Shown: in pieces, positions 9,187 through 18,416 of the stretch
Numbering within the stretch: the stretch's first letter is position 1
Layout of the letters: each line of letters begins with the position of its first letter
Assembly: GCF_022347765.1 (NCBI RefSeq)
Contig: NZ_JAKRFZ010000003.1
Coordinates: 1-64,000, forward strand
Length of the DNA stretch: 64,000 nt
From: Pseudoalteromonas sp. OOF1S-7
Lineage (GTDB): Bacteria > Pseudomonadota > Gammaproteobacteria > Enterobacterales > Alteromonadaceae
Direction: 5' to 3'
The notes under the pieces: generated by a model
Databases searched by the model: none
What the model was told of the DNA's origin: nothing
What the model saw: the letters and a program-made list of their open reading frames with translations, nothing else
Position numbers and translations under genes: made by a program

Positions 9187-10011
9187 ATGAATCGGGCGCG
9201 CATCAATACTCTATTGCTATTGTGCTATTTTCTGGCCGCATGTACGACGCCACATTCCCCAGCACCGGTTGTTAACCTCTCCAAAGGTAAGACCAGTTAT
9301 AAACAAAAAATTCAAATAAAAAATAATCAATATAAGGTTAAAAAAGGAGATACGCTGTTTGCTATTGCTTTTAGTGCAAATAAAGATGTTAGAACTGTTG
9401 CCAAAATCAATAAAATTAAGCCTCCTTACACCATTTTCCCTGGTCAACTCATTCTATTAGAATATCCGAAAAAGAAGTATAAACCGTCCAAAAAGCAGCC
9501 AGTTAAAACCGTAAATTTAACCGATAAAAAACAAAAAAATAACATTTCACCGAAAAAAGAGCTTGATCGACCTAAGCAACGAGAGTATGTTCAAAAGCAA
9601 GCCAGCGAAAAATCCAGTCATACCAAGCAGTTGTCAAATAATAAGGTACGATGGCGCTGGCCCGCAGTTGGTAAGGTGACCCGACGTTTTTCTGTCAAAG
9701 AAAACGGCTACAAGGGAATTCAGATTACAAATAAAAAGGGAACATCTGTTAAGGCTGCGGCAAATGGCGTTGTTGTATACGCAGGGAGCGCATTACGAGG
9801 ATACGGCAATTTAATCATTCTGAAACATACTGATGATTATCTCAGCGCGTACGCCCACAACTCCAAATTGCTAGTAAGAGAGCAGCAGCAAGTTAAAGCC
9901 GGGCAAAAAATTGCCGAAATGGGAGATACAGACGCATCATCTGTTGCGTTACGGTTTGAGATCCGTTACCGGGGACAAGCCGTAAACCCTAGTAGGTATT
10001 TGCCTAAATAA
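9187..10011 (+). CDS. nlpD: NlpD-like murein hydrolase activator lipoprotein
   Basis: 274 aa. The signal peptide ends in the lipobox LAAC (Cys19). A LysM domain spans about 48-93 (YKVKKGDTLFAIA), followed by a Lys-rich linker and a LytM/M23 domain (about 165-272). The final HxH-type catalytic motif is degenerate (RFEIRY in place of HFEIR), as in NlpD/EnvC proteins that activate amidases and do not cut murein themselves. The middle of the gene is clearly more A/T-rich than its neighbours because of the Lys/Asn linker. rpoS follows; in relatives the main rpoS promoter lies inside nlpD. Confidence 0.92.
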   Translation: MNRARINTLLLLCYFLAACTTPHSPAPVVNLSKGKTSYKQKIQIKNNQYKVKKGDTLFAIAFSANKDVRTVAKINKIKPPYTIFPGQLILLEYPKKKYKPSKKQPVKTVNLTDKKQKNNISPKKELDRPKQREYVQKQASEKSSHTKQLSNNKVRWRWPAVGKVTRRFSVKENGYKGIQITNKKGTSVKAAANGVVVYAGSALRGYGNLIILKHTDDYLSAYAHNSKLLVREQQQVKAGQKIAEMGDTDASSVALRFEIRYRGQAVNPSRYLPK

Positions 10012-10066
10012 TAGCCTATCGACGTAATGATGGAAGACTGTCACTTATTCGCTTGGGGGGATGCTT

Positions 10067-11050
10067 ATGGCTCAAACAGCAAAATTGAATAGTAAAGTAA
10101 ATCCAGAGTTGGACGAGAAGTTTGACGATGTTTCAGTCGAGGAGCCCAAATCGGAGCTGCTTGAAGATATTGAAAACGATGAAGACCTTTTCGCCAAGGA
10201 CGACAGCGTAAAGAATTTAGATGCAACTCAGTTGTATCTGGGAGAAATTGGTTTTTCGCCACTGCTCAGTGCTGAAGAAGAAGTCTACTTTGCACGTAAG
10301 GCGTTGAGAGGCTGCGAGGCATCGCGAAAGCGCATGATCGAAAGTAACTTACGCCTGGTTGTTAAAATTGCGCGGCGTTACAATAATCGAGGGCTGGCAC
10401 TGCTTGACCTGATTGAAGAAGGAAACTTAGGTCTGATCCGGGCCGTTGAGAAGTTTGATCCGGAACGGGGTTTCCGCTTTTCTACCTATGCGACCTGGTG
10501 GATCCGTCAGACTATTGAGCGGGCCATTATGAACCAGACTCGCACCATTCGATTACCCATCCATGTGGTTAAAGAGCTCAATGTGTACCTTCGAACGGCT
10601 CGTGAACTGACCCAAAAACTGGACCACGAGCCGACCGCGGAGGAAATTGCAGAGTCACTCGACAGACCGGTTGAAGACGTCAGTAAGATGTTACGTCTGA
10701 ATGAGAAAATTACGTCTGTAGACACGCCCATTGGGGGGGATAATGACAAGGCATTGCTCGACATTATTGCTGATGAGCGCGGTTACGAGCCGGAAAGCGA
10801 AGTTCAGAACAAAGACATTAACCGCCATATTGTTGACTGGCTGGGGGAATTAAACCCGAAACAAAGAGAAGTGCTGGCACGTCGCTTTGGGTTGTTGGGT
10901 TACGAGCCATCAACACTGGAGGATGTTGGCCGCGAGATTGGCTTAACACGTGAGCGTGTGCGTCAAATTCAGGTAGAGGCATTGCGTCGCTTAAAAGATA
11001 TTCTGCAACACGAGGGGTTAAGCACCGACAGCTTGTTTGAACAAATGTAA
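10067..11050 (+). CDS. rpoS: RNA polymerase sigma factor RpoS
   Basis: 327 aa from the ATG at 10067, six bases after a GGGGGG ribosome site; the ATG at 10061 abuts that site and is less likely. Sigma-70 regions 1.2 ([17 protein letters not shown]), 2 ([17 protein letters not shown]), 3 ([12 protein letters not shown]) and 4 ([17 protein letters not shown]) follow in order. It is the general stress and stationary-phase sigma factor. The acidic N-terminus is typical of RpoS. Confidence 0.97.
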   Translation: MAQTAKLNSKVNPELDEKFDDVSVEEPKSELLEDIENDEDLFAKDDSVKNLDATQLYLGEIGFSPLLSAEEEVYFARKALRGCEASRKRMIESNLRLVVKIARRYNNRGLALLDLIEEGNLGLIRAVEKFDPERGFRFSTYATWWIRQTIERAIMNQTRTIRLPIHVVKELNVYLRTARELTQKLDHEPTAEEIAESLDRPVEDVSKMLRLNEKITSVDTPIGGDNDKALLDIIADERGYEPESEVQNKDINRHIVDWLGELNPKQREVLARRFGLLGYEPSTLEDVGREIGLTRERVRQIQVEALRRLKDILQHEGLSTDSLFEQM

Positions 11051-11315
11051 GCTAAGTCGCAGCGCAGGTATTTCATTTTCTCATTTGTTTAGCGTTGCCA
11101 GAAACATACTCGTAGAGTCATTCTGTTGTTTGAATGGCTCACGCATCTCTCCAGCACGCTCCCTGTTATTACTTCATCTTTCATCGTTTGGTGACATTGC
11201 TTAAAAACAAGTTAGGCCTGACGATTCTGAGTGCGTGATTCAAACTGGTGCTCCGAATTTATAGACTAGACATTGCTCTGTACATAGCACATTGCTTTCT
11301 TTTACTCAAAATTCA
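11051..11315. other. Intergenic spacer after rpoS
   Basis: About 265 bases with no open frame of substance and no clear hairpin with a T-tract. It joins directly to the tandem repeat array at 11316. Confidence 0.5.
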
Positions 11316-11745
11316 GTCATCCCGGCCAGCGAGCAGGGAACGATTAGCAGGCGATTCAGAAAGCCAGTTATATGCACCGCATTTACATGCCACACCGTCA
11401 TCCCGGCCAGCGAGCCGGGAACAATTAGCAGGCGATTCAGAAAGCCAGTTATATGCACCGCATCTACATGCCACACCGTCATCCCGGCCAGCGAGCGGAA
11501 CTATTATTAGCTGGCTACTCAGAGAGTCAGTTCTATACCGCATCTACATGCTATACCGTCACCCCGGCCAGCGAGCCGGGAACGATTAGCAGGCGATTCA
11601 GAGAGCCAGTTCTATACCGCATCTACATGCCACACCGTCATCCCGGCCAGCGAGCGGGAACTATTATTAGCTGGCTACTCAGAGAGTCAGTTCTGTACCG
11701 CATCTACATGCCACACCGTCATCCCTGCCAGCTATCCGGAAGCCG
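11316..11745. repeat. ~80-bp tandem array with REP-like hairpins
   Basis: Six occurrences of the core GTCATCCCGGCCAGCGAGC begin at 11316, 11397, 11478, 11558, 11637 and 11718, a spacing of 79-81 bases. Each full core can fold as CCCGGC, loop CAGCGA, GCCGGG. The rest of each unit (gattagcaggcgattcagaa followed by ccgcatctacatgcca) is also conserved, so whole units were duplicated. Units differ by point changes and small deletions, and the last is degenerate. Open frames across the array follow the repeat and are not genes. The same core appears twice at 23144-23190. Confidence 0.93.
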
Positions 11746-11767
11746 CCAACACCAAATCACAATCAAT

Positions 11768-11797
11768 AAAAAAGGGCTAAACCCTAAGGTTTAGCCC
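11768..11797 (-). terminator. Terminator of the subtilase gene
   Basis: A perfect 10-bp stem (GGGCTAAACC with GGTTTAGCCC) around a CTAA loop at 11774-11797. On the minus strand it is followed by six T. It lies 27 bases beyond the stop of the minus-strand protease gene. Confidence 0.9.
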
Positions 11798-11823
11798 TCA
11801 TTATAAAGCCCGGGGAAAAGCGC

Positions 11824-13929
11824 TTATTGAGCTTGTGCGCTCAGTGTTACGCCAGAGAATGAGCGATAAGCGTTAAGACCGAAGTACCAAGTACCCGCTT
11901 GCGGGTTAGTGAAGGTACAGGTTTCAGAGTTACCACCTTTATAAGGACGGCAGTCCCAGTTTGAGCTGCTAGGTACACTACCTTGCTTAACAAACAGGTC
12001 AGCATCACCTGTACCACCAGAGATGGTGACAGTCAGGTTGCTCATACCCGCTGGTACTTCTAGTGACTTCTGAACCCAGCCACCAGTGCTTGCAGACAGG
12101 TTAGACTCGTTTAATTCAACAGGACCCGTTGAACCACCGGCAGTTTCAGCTTTCAGGCTAACACCGCTGTATGCAGAGTAACCATTCATCATCACGTGAT
12201 AAGTACCTGAAGATGGGTTATCAATGGTACAAACTTCGTTGTTACCGCCTTCGTACGGACGACAGTCCCAAACGCTGGTTGTAGGCTTAGCGTTTGCACG
12301 TACATACAAGTCAGCATCGCCCGTACCGCCACTCATAGTGAAGGTAACTTTGCTTACACCGCTGCCTACCTCAAAGGTGTAGAAAGTTTGGCTGCCTTTT
12401 GAGCCACTCAGGCTTGTTTTAGCAACGCCATCTTCCAGCTCGTTACCGCCAGTGTCGTTCAGTGCTGCATCTACCGCGGCTGACGCATCAATGATACCAG
12501 TACCACAGCTTGTGCAAGTAGCCGGGAAGCTACGTGTTGTGTTCTTCAGAATGCTTTCTACTTCGTCCGGCGTTGCAGTAGGCTTAGCTTGCTTGATAAG
12601 TGCCGCTACACCTGCAACGTGTGGTGCCGCCATTGACGTACCTTGTGAGTAAGCGTAGCTGTCGTTTGAAGGCGTGTTGCTGCCTGAGTTGTAAGTAGAC
12701 AGAATACCTTCAGGGTCATTTGCGAAGCTTTGAGCACCACCTGGCGCCGCAACGTCGATGTTTGAACCGTAGTTTGAGTAGTAAGCACGGCCACCGTTAC
12801 GACCTACAGACGCAACGTTGATGATGCCAGAACAGTTGCCCGGGTTATAGTTTGCAGAGTTGTCGTTGTCGTTACCTGCTGCAATAACAATAGTCGTACC
12901 GTTAGCGCGCGCTGTGTTGATCGCGCTCTGAGTGGTCGAGCTACATGCGCCGCTGCCACCTAAACTCATGTTGATAACGTCTGCTGGGTTGGCGTTTGCA
13001 GGTACACCCGATACTGAACCACCAGATGCCCAGATGATACCGTCTGCGATATCTGAAGTCAGACCACCACATTTACCTAGTACACGAACTGGTACAACTT
13101 TCGAGTTGTATGCAACCCCGGCAACACCCTCACCGTTGTTAGAAACCGCAGCAACTGTACCGGCTACGTGCGTACCGTGCCAGCTTGAATCACGTGCGCT
13201 GTGCGTATAACCACACTCGTTTGCAGAAACTGCATCACCCGGATCACGTGCATCGCTATCGCGACCGCCGCCATCGTTTGCCACAGACAGGTTAGAGATC
13301 ATGTCGTAACCAGGCAGGATATTAGCGTCCAGGTCCGCATGAGGGCGGTAACCAGTATCCAGTACCGCGACTACAACGCCGCTACCGGTTGCTTTATCCC
13401 ATGCTGCTGGTGCATTGATGCCGCCAGCGGCTTCAAAATAGTGCCACTGATCTGAGTAACGAGGATCGTTTGGTGTTGCGAAAGGCTGGAGCATTTGGTC
13501 AATTTCGATGTACTCGATGTTGCCAGTTGCTGCCATTTCTTGCATCAGACTTTGTGCTTCCGCCGCAGTCAGTTTTTTGTCAACACGCATAACGTGGTGG
13601 TTGCTCAGTGCCATCTTACGAACGTACTTAGTTTGCAGTGAAGATTTTTTCTTGCTTTTGAAGTTCTTCACGAAACTTTGAGCGCGTGAGTTCATCATGG
13701 CTGGTGACATATCAGCACCAGAAATAGACATAAGCTGGTTGCTGTTGTCTTTGTACTTGATGATGAACTGCGTACCGGCTGTGTTCTGGCTTTGCATTTT
13801 CTGGCTTAGTTGCGCCATGCTCACGCTGTTGTTAAGTGCTTCAACGTTATTAGCCATAGCAGTAGAGGCGGCAAACATGCCAGACATTGCCAGCGCTACT
13901 GCGCCGATTTTCAGGTTACGTGTTGTCAT
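11824..13929 (-). CDS. Secreted S8 serine protease with two PPC domains
   Basis: 701 aa. Signal peptide (about 1-26, ending AMA), an I9-type propeptide (about 52-148), then a subtilisin catalytic domain with D191 (VAVLDTGY), H251 (HGTHVAG) and S432 (GTSMAAPHVAG). Two pre-peptidase C-terminal domains follow (about 505-595 and 610-700), each with the GGTGDADL motif and a WDCRPY segment. PPC domains are normally removed after export. The enzyme should be an extracellular alkaline protease. It is monocistronic with its own terminator; the divergent neighbour starts 370 bases away. Confidence 0.95.
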   Translation of the reverse strand: MTTRNLKIGAVALAMSGMFAASTAMANNVEALNNSVSMAQLSQKMQSQNTAGTQFIIKYKDNSNQLMSISGADMSPAMMNSRAQSFVKNFKSKKKSSLQTKYVRKMALSNHHVMRVDKKLTAAEAQSLMQEMAATGNIEYIEIDQMLQPFATPNDPRYSDQWHYFEAAGGINAPAAWDKATGSGVVVAVLDTGYRPHADLDANILPGYDMISNLSVANDGGGRDSDARDPGDAVSANECGYTHSARDSSWHGTHVAGTVAAVSNNGEGVAGVAYNSKVVPVRVLGKCGGLTSDIADGIIWASGGSVSGVPANANPADVINMSLGGSGACSSTTQSAINTARANGTTIVIAAGNDNDNSANYNPGNCSGIINVASVGRNGGRAYYSNYGSNIDVAAPGGAQSFANDPEGILSTYNSGSNTPSNDSYAYSQGTSMAAPHVAGVAALIKQAKPTATPDEVESILKNTTRSFPATCTSCGTGIIDASAAVDAALNDTGGNELEDGVAKTSLSGSKGSQTFYTFEVGSGVSKVTFTMSGGTGDADLYVRANAKPTTSVWDCRPYEGGNNEVCTIDNPSSGTYHVMMNGYSAYSGVSLKAETAGGSTGPVELNESNLSASTGGWVQKSLEVPAGMSNLTVTISGGTGDADLFVKQGSVPSSSNWDCRPYKGGNSETCTFTNPQAGTWYFGLNAYRSFSGVTLSAQAQ

Positions 13930-14298
13930 TGTTAGAATTCCCTAGTTTCTTACTTGTTGTTGTTCTGTTTGCGTGTGCAAGCAGATGGTTATCGAAGGTA
14001 AAGAGTTGGTTAAAGTATTTAAAGTGCTGTTTTGTTATTTACACTATTGTTTTGGTTATAAGCGGATGGCTAGATAGTTCGTTTATTGCAATAATCTGTT
14101 GTTTTTATTGCATAATTATTCTTTGTTACAGGATGAAGTATGATTTAGTTAGTATTGTAAATGATTGTAAATGGTTAATATTTTATTACTACTTGTGATA
14201 AATTTATGTGCCTTTGTTTGCTAAATAATCGCATTACTCCACCTCTGGGGCATAAGTTGATACAATGCGCGCATAACTTTTTCAGGACACAATATACA
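13930..14298. other. Divergent A/T-rich intergenic region
   Basis: 369 bases between the divergent protease and flavoprotein genes, markedly A/T-rich from about 14000 to 14200. It should carry both promoters; I cannot fix either with confidence. The protease start is preceded by AGGGAATTC on the minus strand. No gene is visible. Confidence 0.5.
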
Positions 14299-15486
14299 AT
14301 GTTGAACTTTGATGTGGTGATCATCGGCGCGGGCGCGGCTGGCCTGATGTGCGCGGCACAGGCCGGATATCGGGGCCGCAGTGTGGCGGTGGTTGATATG
14401 GGCAAAAAAGCTGGCCGAAAAATACTCATTAGCGGCGGCGGTCGTTGCAATTTTACCAATGAGGGTGCCACACCACAGAACTATTTATGCGCAAACCCGC
14501 ATTTTGTGAAGTCCTGCCTGAGTCGCTATACCCAGCACGACTTTATTGAGCTGGTGGACCGCCACGGCCTGGCTTATCACCATAAAACCCTGGGGCAGCT
14601 GTTTTGTGATAACAGTGCGCAGGACATAGTCGACATCTTATTAACCGAGTGCGAGTGGGCCGGGGTAGAGCTGTTCCTGCGCAATGAGGTCATTAAGGTA
14701 GAGCGTACCGAGGGCGGCGGCTATCGTGTGACCACCTCAGAGCTGGTATTCAGTTGTCAGTCTCTGGTGGTGGCCGCTGGTGGCCTGACCATGCCCAAGC
14801 TGGGCGCCACCCCCATTGGCTATAAAATTGCCGAGCAGTTTGGCCTGAAAGTATTGCCCACCATGGCAGCGCTGGTGCCGTTTACTCTGCATGACCACGA
14901 CAAAGCCCGCTTTGATGGGCTCGCGGGCGTAAGCTTACCCTGCACTGCACAAAGTGAAGACGGCACCAGCTTCAAAGAAAACCTGCTGTTTACCCACCGA
15001 GGCCTCTCGGGGCCGGCAATTTTACAGATCTCCTCTTTCTGGCGCGCCGGGCAGGGGGTGATTGTTAACCTGCTGCCAGAGACCGATATGCAGGCACAAC
15101 TGCACGACTGGCGTCATGAGCAAGGCAGTAAGTCTCTGAAAAACTTACTTAGTACTGTGTTACCTAAGCGTTTTGTTGAGGTCCTGATCAGCGAGCAAAC
15201 GGTACCGGATAAAAATGCCAACCAGCTCAGCCACAGTGAAATCGACACGCTGGCCCACGCACTGCACCATTGGCACATAAAACCCAATGGCACAGAGGGC
15301 TACCGCACCGCCGAAGTCACCCTAGGCGGCGTCGACACCGACGAACTCAGCTCTAAAACTTTCGAAGCCAAAAAAGCCCCGGGCCTGTACTTTATCGGCG
15401 AAGTCACCGACGTCACCGGCTGGCTCGGCGGCTACAACTTCCAGTACGCCTGGAGCTGCGGCTGGGCGTGCGGACAGGCGTGTTAG
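14299..15486 (+). CDS. BaiN/HI0933-type NAD(P)/FAD-dependent oxidoreductase
   Basis: 395 aa from the ATG at 14299 (AGGA upstream), which puts the FAD-binding motif DVVIIGAGAAGLM right at the N-terminus; the upstream in-frame extension is not used. The family motifs GRKILISGGGRCNFTN and, near the C-terminus, LYFIGEVTDVTGWLGGYNFQ are intact. This matches the HI0933/YhiN flavoprotein family. The physiological substrate is uncertain for most members, so no reaction is assigned. Confidence 0.9.
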   Translation: MLNFDVVIIGAGAAGLMCAAQAGYRGRSVAVVDMGKKAGRKILISGGGRCNFTNEGATPQNYLCANPHFVKSCLSRYTQHDFIELVDRHGLAYHHKTLGQLFCDNSAQDIVDILLTECEWAGVELFLRNEVIKVERTEGGGYRVTTSELVFSCQSLVVAAGGLTMPKLGATPIGYKIAEQFGLKVLPTMAALVPFTLHDHDKARFDGLAGVSLPCTAQSEDGTSFKENLLFTHRGLSGPAILQISSFWRAGQGVIVNLLPETDMQAQLHDWRHEQGSKSLKNLLSTVLPKRFVEVLISEQTVPDKNANQLSHSEIDTLAHALHHWHIKPNGTEGYRTAEVTLGGVDTDELSSKTFEAKKAPGLYFIGEVTDVTGWLGGYNFQYAWSCGWACGQAC

Positions 15487-15521
15487 GTGGGGCGTTATAA
15501 TAAAGTTTGTATACTGCTAAG

Positions 15522-15555
15522 ATGGGTCATCTAATCTTCTAGTTAGGTGACCCAT
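15522..15555. terminator. Strong hairpin after the flavoprotein gene
   Basis: A 13-bp stem (ATGGGTCATCTAA with TTAGGTGACCCAT, one G-U pair) with an 8-base loop, followed by TTTT. It lies 36 bases past the stop codon and is the probable terminator of the 14299-15486 gene. Confidence 0.75.
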
Positions 15556-15678
15556 TTTACTATGCCATTACAATCAGGTAAGTTGCTGGAATATGCTGAG
15601 GGCAACAACTTTAGCAGTGAACGTGTATACGGAAAAAGAGTATTAGCTTGAGTGCCTAATACTGAAAGGATTATAAAA

Positions 15679-16647
15679 ATGAGAAAAATATCCGCTACGG
15701 CCTTGTCATTGCTATTGACGGGCTGCTTGTTTGACTCTCATTTTGACACACCAGCAAGTGCCCAAAAGAAACATGGCTCAGGATTAGTACAATCGTCAGA
15801 CCTATCTCAAAACGGTGCTTTGTCTGTCATTGCAAGGCAAGATGACGTTTGCCTGTGGAGTAACATCTCAGATAAAAAAGTATTTCCCTGTATCGCGGAG
15901 GGCAACATTGAGTTGACCGATTTCGCTGACAACGCAAGTGTATTTTACATATCCAACAGGCTGTCTGTTAGCCTGTTTTCTGCCAAGTCGGGTAAGCTGT
16001 TAGGCGCGTGGACTAGCGGTGAAAATATTATTAGAGATATAGCGATATCCAGCGACGGTGAAACGCTACTGTTAGGCTACAGAAGCGGCATAACGGAAGT
16101 AATAAATGTCAGAAGCAATCGTCGATCACAACACACATTACACGACTTAGATGTAAACACTGTGGCGCTGTCAGCTGATGGGCGCACTGCGATGACAGGT
16201 TCCAGCGATAAATTCGTTAAATTGTGGGATGTGCAAACAGGCAAAGAATTACAGTCTTATAAATTTTCGACCAGAATCAACCATGTTTCTCTTAACGCAG
16301 ATGCGACGATGGCGTTCGTACTGGACTCTGTGAATGCTCGTCAATTTATTGATTTAAAATCACAAGAGTTAAGCTCTTCTTTATCTACATATAGCAACTT
16401 TATCGAGTTTAATCAGTCGGCATTTATTAACAACGATCAGTGGTTACTCACCGCCTCGCCAAATCAAAAAGTGCAGATCTGGCGCGTTGCAGATGGAGAT
16501 TTAATTGCAAAGTTTATGGCGAATAAAATCGATGGCCGAGATCGGGCGTCAGTATTAAGCATCGCAATGGATGAGTCCAGGCAAGTGGTCATCAGTGAAA
16601 CAAATGATGGGGTTGTGGAAACTTGGCCAATCAAACCTCTACTTTAA
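15679..16647 (+). CDS. WD40-repeat lipoprotein
   Basis: 322 aa from the ATG at 15679, eight bases after AAAGGA; the first in-frame start is 27 bases upstream and lacks a ribosome site. The signal peptide ends in lipobox LLTGC (Cys16), so it is probably an anchored outer- or inner-membrane lipoprotein. The rest resembles a WD40 beta-propeller: repeats end in FVKLWDVQTGKEL and VQIWRVADGDLI, with several SxDG turns. Such propellers usually act as interaction platforms. The specific role is unknown and the neighbours do not inform it. Confidence 0.8.
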   Translation: MRKISATALSLLLTGCLFDSHFDTPASAQKKHGSGLVQSSDLSQNGALSVIARQDDVCLWSNISDKKVFPCIAEGNIELTDFADNASVFYISNRLSVSLFSAKSGKLLGAWTSGENIIRDIAISSDGETLLLGYRSGITEVINVRSNRRSQHTLHDLDVNTVALSADGRTAMTGSSDKFVKLWDVQTGKELQSYKFSTRINHVSLNADATMAFVLDSVNARQFIDLKSQELSSSLSTYSNFIEFNQSAFINNDQWLLTASPNQKVQIWRVADGDLIAKFMANKIDGRDRASVLSIAMDESRQVVISETNDGVVETWPIKPLL

Positions 16648-16922
16648 GCTCATATGAGGGCAAAATGGTATGTCGTTTAAATTGTTCAAAAAGCTGATTT
16701 TGCTGTGATTCAATAAAACCGGACACGGGTTTAGAGGGCATTACTAGCACTCGAAAAGAAAAGTCTGTGTTCAGAGAACGTTGTACTTTTATATTGTAAT
16801 TCAAAATTGGAAGCCGCCGTCTTGCGATGCCTCTTGCCGTATCAGCAGCACCAACAGCCGCTTGACCTGAGGGGATACTTGTCAGCTTGCTAAACATGAA
16901 CTGTTTCGTTTTCCCTGCCAAA

Positions 16923-18110
16923 TTAAAATAACTGTTGTTTCCAGTAGTGCTTAATTCGATGCATCAGGCAGCGCAATGGCGTTGCTGAGTCGTTATGCCT
17001 GGCGTTGCAGTCAAAGAGTTTTACGGAAAATGGGGGGTTGCTTTTGATTGCTGGCACAAATGCGGCCTCGGCGTGATTAAAGTGGTGCTCAAAAAAAGCG
17101 GCATTTAGTCTGGCTACGTCCAGGATAGCATTGAATTGAGGCGTGTCTTTCAGGCCGTTTTCTAGCCAGTTTTTTAGTACCACAATGTCAGAAAAACTGA
17201 CGTGATTGAGCGATTCAAACAGCGCTAAGTAGCCTTTATTGTGTACGTTGAGAAAGATTTCGCTGAAGTATTCTTCTTCTGCTTGCACGTACATAAAAGG
17301 TTGTGTAATGGTGATGTCTTGCCAGCCAAATACAGTGCCATCCATATTAACAATAGCGGTTACTTCGGGGGTTTTTGCCGCGGTATAAAACGCCGCTGCA
17401 CCACCGTAAGAATGACCCAGAATACCTACTTGGCCATTGAGGGCGTTGAAAAGCGGGCTTTGCGGGTCGTGATTCATGTGTTGTATTTTAGCCAGTACAA
17501 AACGCTGATCAGCAGACCACATAGGTAAATCAATACCCAGATCGTCTGATGGCAGGTCTATCGTTTTTATCGCTTTTGAATTGGGCGGCTGATAATAATC
17601 CGAGCCAAAACTGTGATTAATGGCAGCGACCAGGTATCCCCGGCTGGCGATATGTGCAGCCATGATGGTAAACAGCTCGGGGTTAAGATAATAACCGTGG
17701 GAAAAAATGATCAGGGGTAAAGCGTTGTGCGACAGCTGAATTTCGCTATCTGCTGCGATGTTCCATGTCATTGCGCTCAGCGGAGCGATATGTGTCATAT
17801 CTGCGTCTGTATCATAAATCAGCCTGTGCGAGCGCGAAAACTGATTGCTTAACAGCGGTAATCTCTGGTTGCTGGCAGTTAGGTTGGTAGGGTAAAAAAA
17901 TCGTACACCAAGTTGCCTGGACGCGTTTGGTTGTGTTCTGTGGCTGTGACGATCTAAGTCCTCAAAATGCATGTAATGCGTGCCAACCGGGTGCTCCAAC
18001 GGCAGAATAAGTGTATTTTCAGTGTGGTCAATACTGAGCTGCGCAAATAATGGCTGTGTAGTTAGCTGGCAACATAGGCTGAATAGCAGGTAAAGTGATA
18101 GTCTTGGCAT
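16923..18110 (-). CDS. Secreted alpha/beta hydrolase, PAF-acetylhydrolase-like
   Basis: 395 aa from the ATG at 18108-18110 (a TTG lies just upstream). Signal peptide about 1-23 (ending LFAQ). The oxyanion strand LPLIIFSHGY (about 132-141) and nucleophile elbow GHSYGG (Ser234) match the platelet-activating-factor acetylhydrolase/dienelactone-hydrolase group; the acid is probably Asp in NMDGT. It is likely a periplasmic or secreted esterase or lipase whose substrate cannot be told from sequence. No operon partner is convincing. Confidence 0.8.
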   Translation of the reverse strand: MPRLSLYLLFSLCCQLTTQPLFAQLSIDHTENTLILPLEHPVGTHYMHFEDLDRHSHRTQPNASRQLGVRFFYPTNLTASNQRLPLLSNQFSRSHRLIYDTDADMTHIAPLSAMTWNIAADSEIQLSHNALPLIIFSHGYYLNPELFTIMAAHIASRGYLVAAINHSFGSDYYQPPNSKAIKTIDLPSDDLGIDLPMWSADQRFVLAKIQHMNHDPQSPLFNALNGQVGILGHSYGGAAAFYTAAKTPEVTAIVNMDGTVFGWQDITITQPFMYVQAEEEYFSEIFLNVHNKGYLALFESLNHVSFSDIVVLKNWLENGLKDTPQFNAILDVARLNAAFFEHHFNHAEAAFVPAIKSNPPFSVKLFDCNARHNDSATPLRCLMHRIKHYWKQQLF

Positions 18111-18184
18111 CAATAGATTTTTGTTATTTTTATCAGGCGTGTATAACGTTAGGTTATAACACTTTCAGGCATATTTCAGCTTCT

Positions 18185-18290
18185 TACGGCGCCTTCAGCT
18201 TGTGCAGAATCCTGCACTGGTCGACCTGCTCGGCGCTGCATGAGGTGAGGGTTTGCAGGGATTGCTCCTGTGGTGCGAGTTCACGTGGGT
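18185..18290 (-). pseudogene. Truncated 3' end of a merR-type gene
   Basis: About 100 bases align to the 3' end of the intact merR-type gene (20524-20624) at an offset of 2335 bases, with scattered substitutions only. On the minus strand it still reads in frame as ELAPQEQSLQTLTSCSAEQV and onward to a TAA at 18185-18187, including the Cys-X7-Cys metal loop. The other ~100 codons, including the DNA-binding domain, are absent. It is a remnant copy that now flanks the tail-fibre-like gene. Confidence 0.85.
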
Positions 18291-18416
18291 ACCCAAAGCT
18301 ATCTATTTTTTAATTCAAAATAACGAAGTTTTATAAAAACGGGACTTGATGTTGCTAAAATGGAAAAAGTTACCATTGTCAGGATAACTCTAATTACACG
18401 GAATATCGGGAATTAC

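Noticed and set aside
11316-11745. Possible CRISPR array
   Set aside because: The whole ~80-bp unit is repeated; there are no short fixed repeats with unique spacers and no cas genes.
11248-11794. Several overlapping open frames in the repeat array
   Set aside because: Their protein repeats simply mirror the 80-bp DNA repeat in more than one frame and on both strands.
15562-15651. 29-codon open frame starting MPLQSGKLLEYAEG
   Set aside because: Short, directly after a terminator hairpin, no clear ribosome site; could be a decayed gene remnant but cannot be supported.
16631-16921. 96-codon minus-strand frame after the hydrolase gene
   Set aside because: It begins with TTG and lacks a ribosome site, overlaps the 3' end of the lipoprotein gene, and has no recognisable motif; a small coupled gene cannot be fully excluded.
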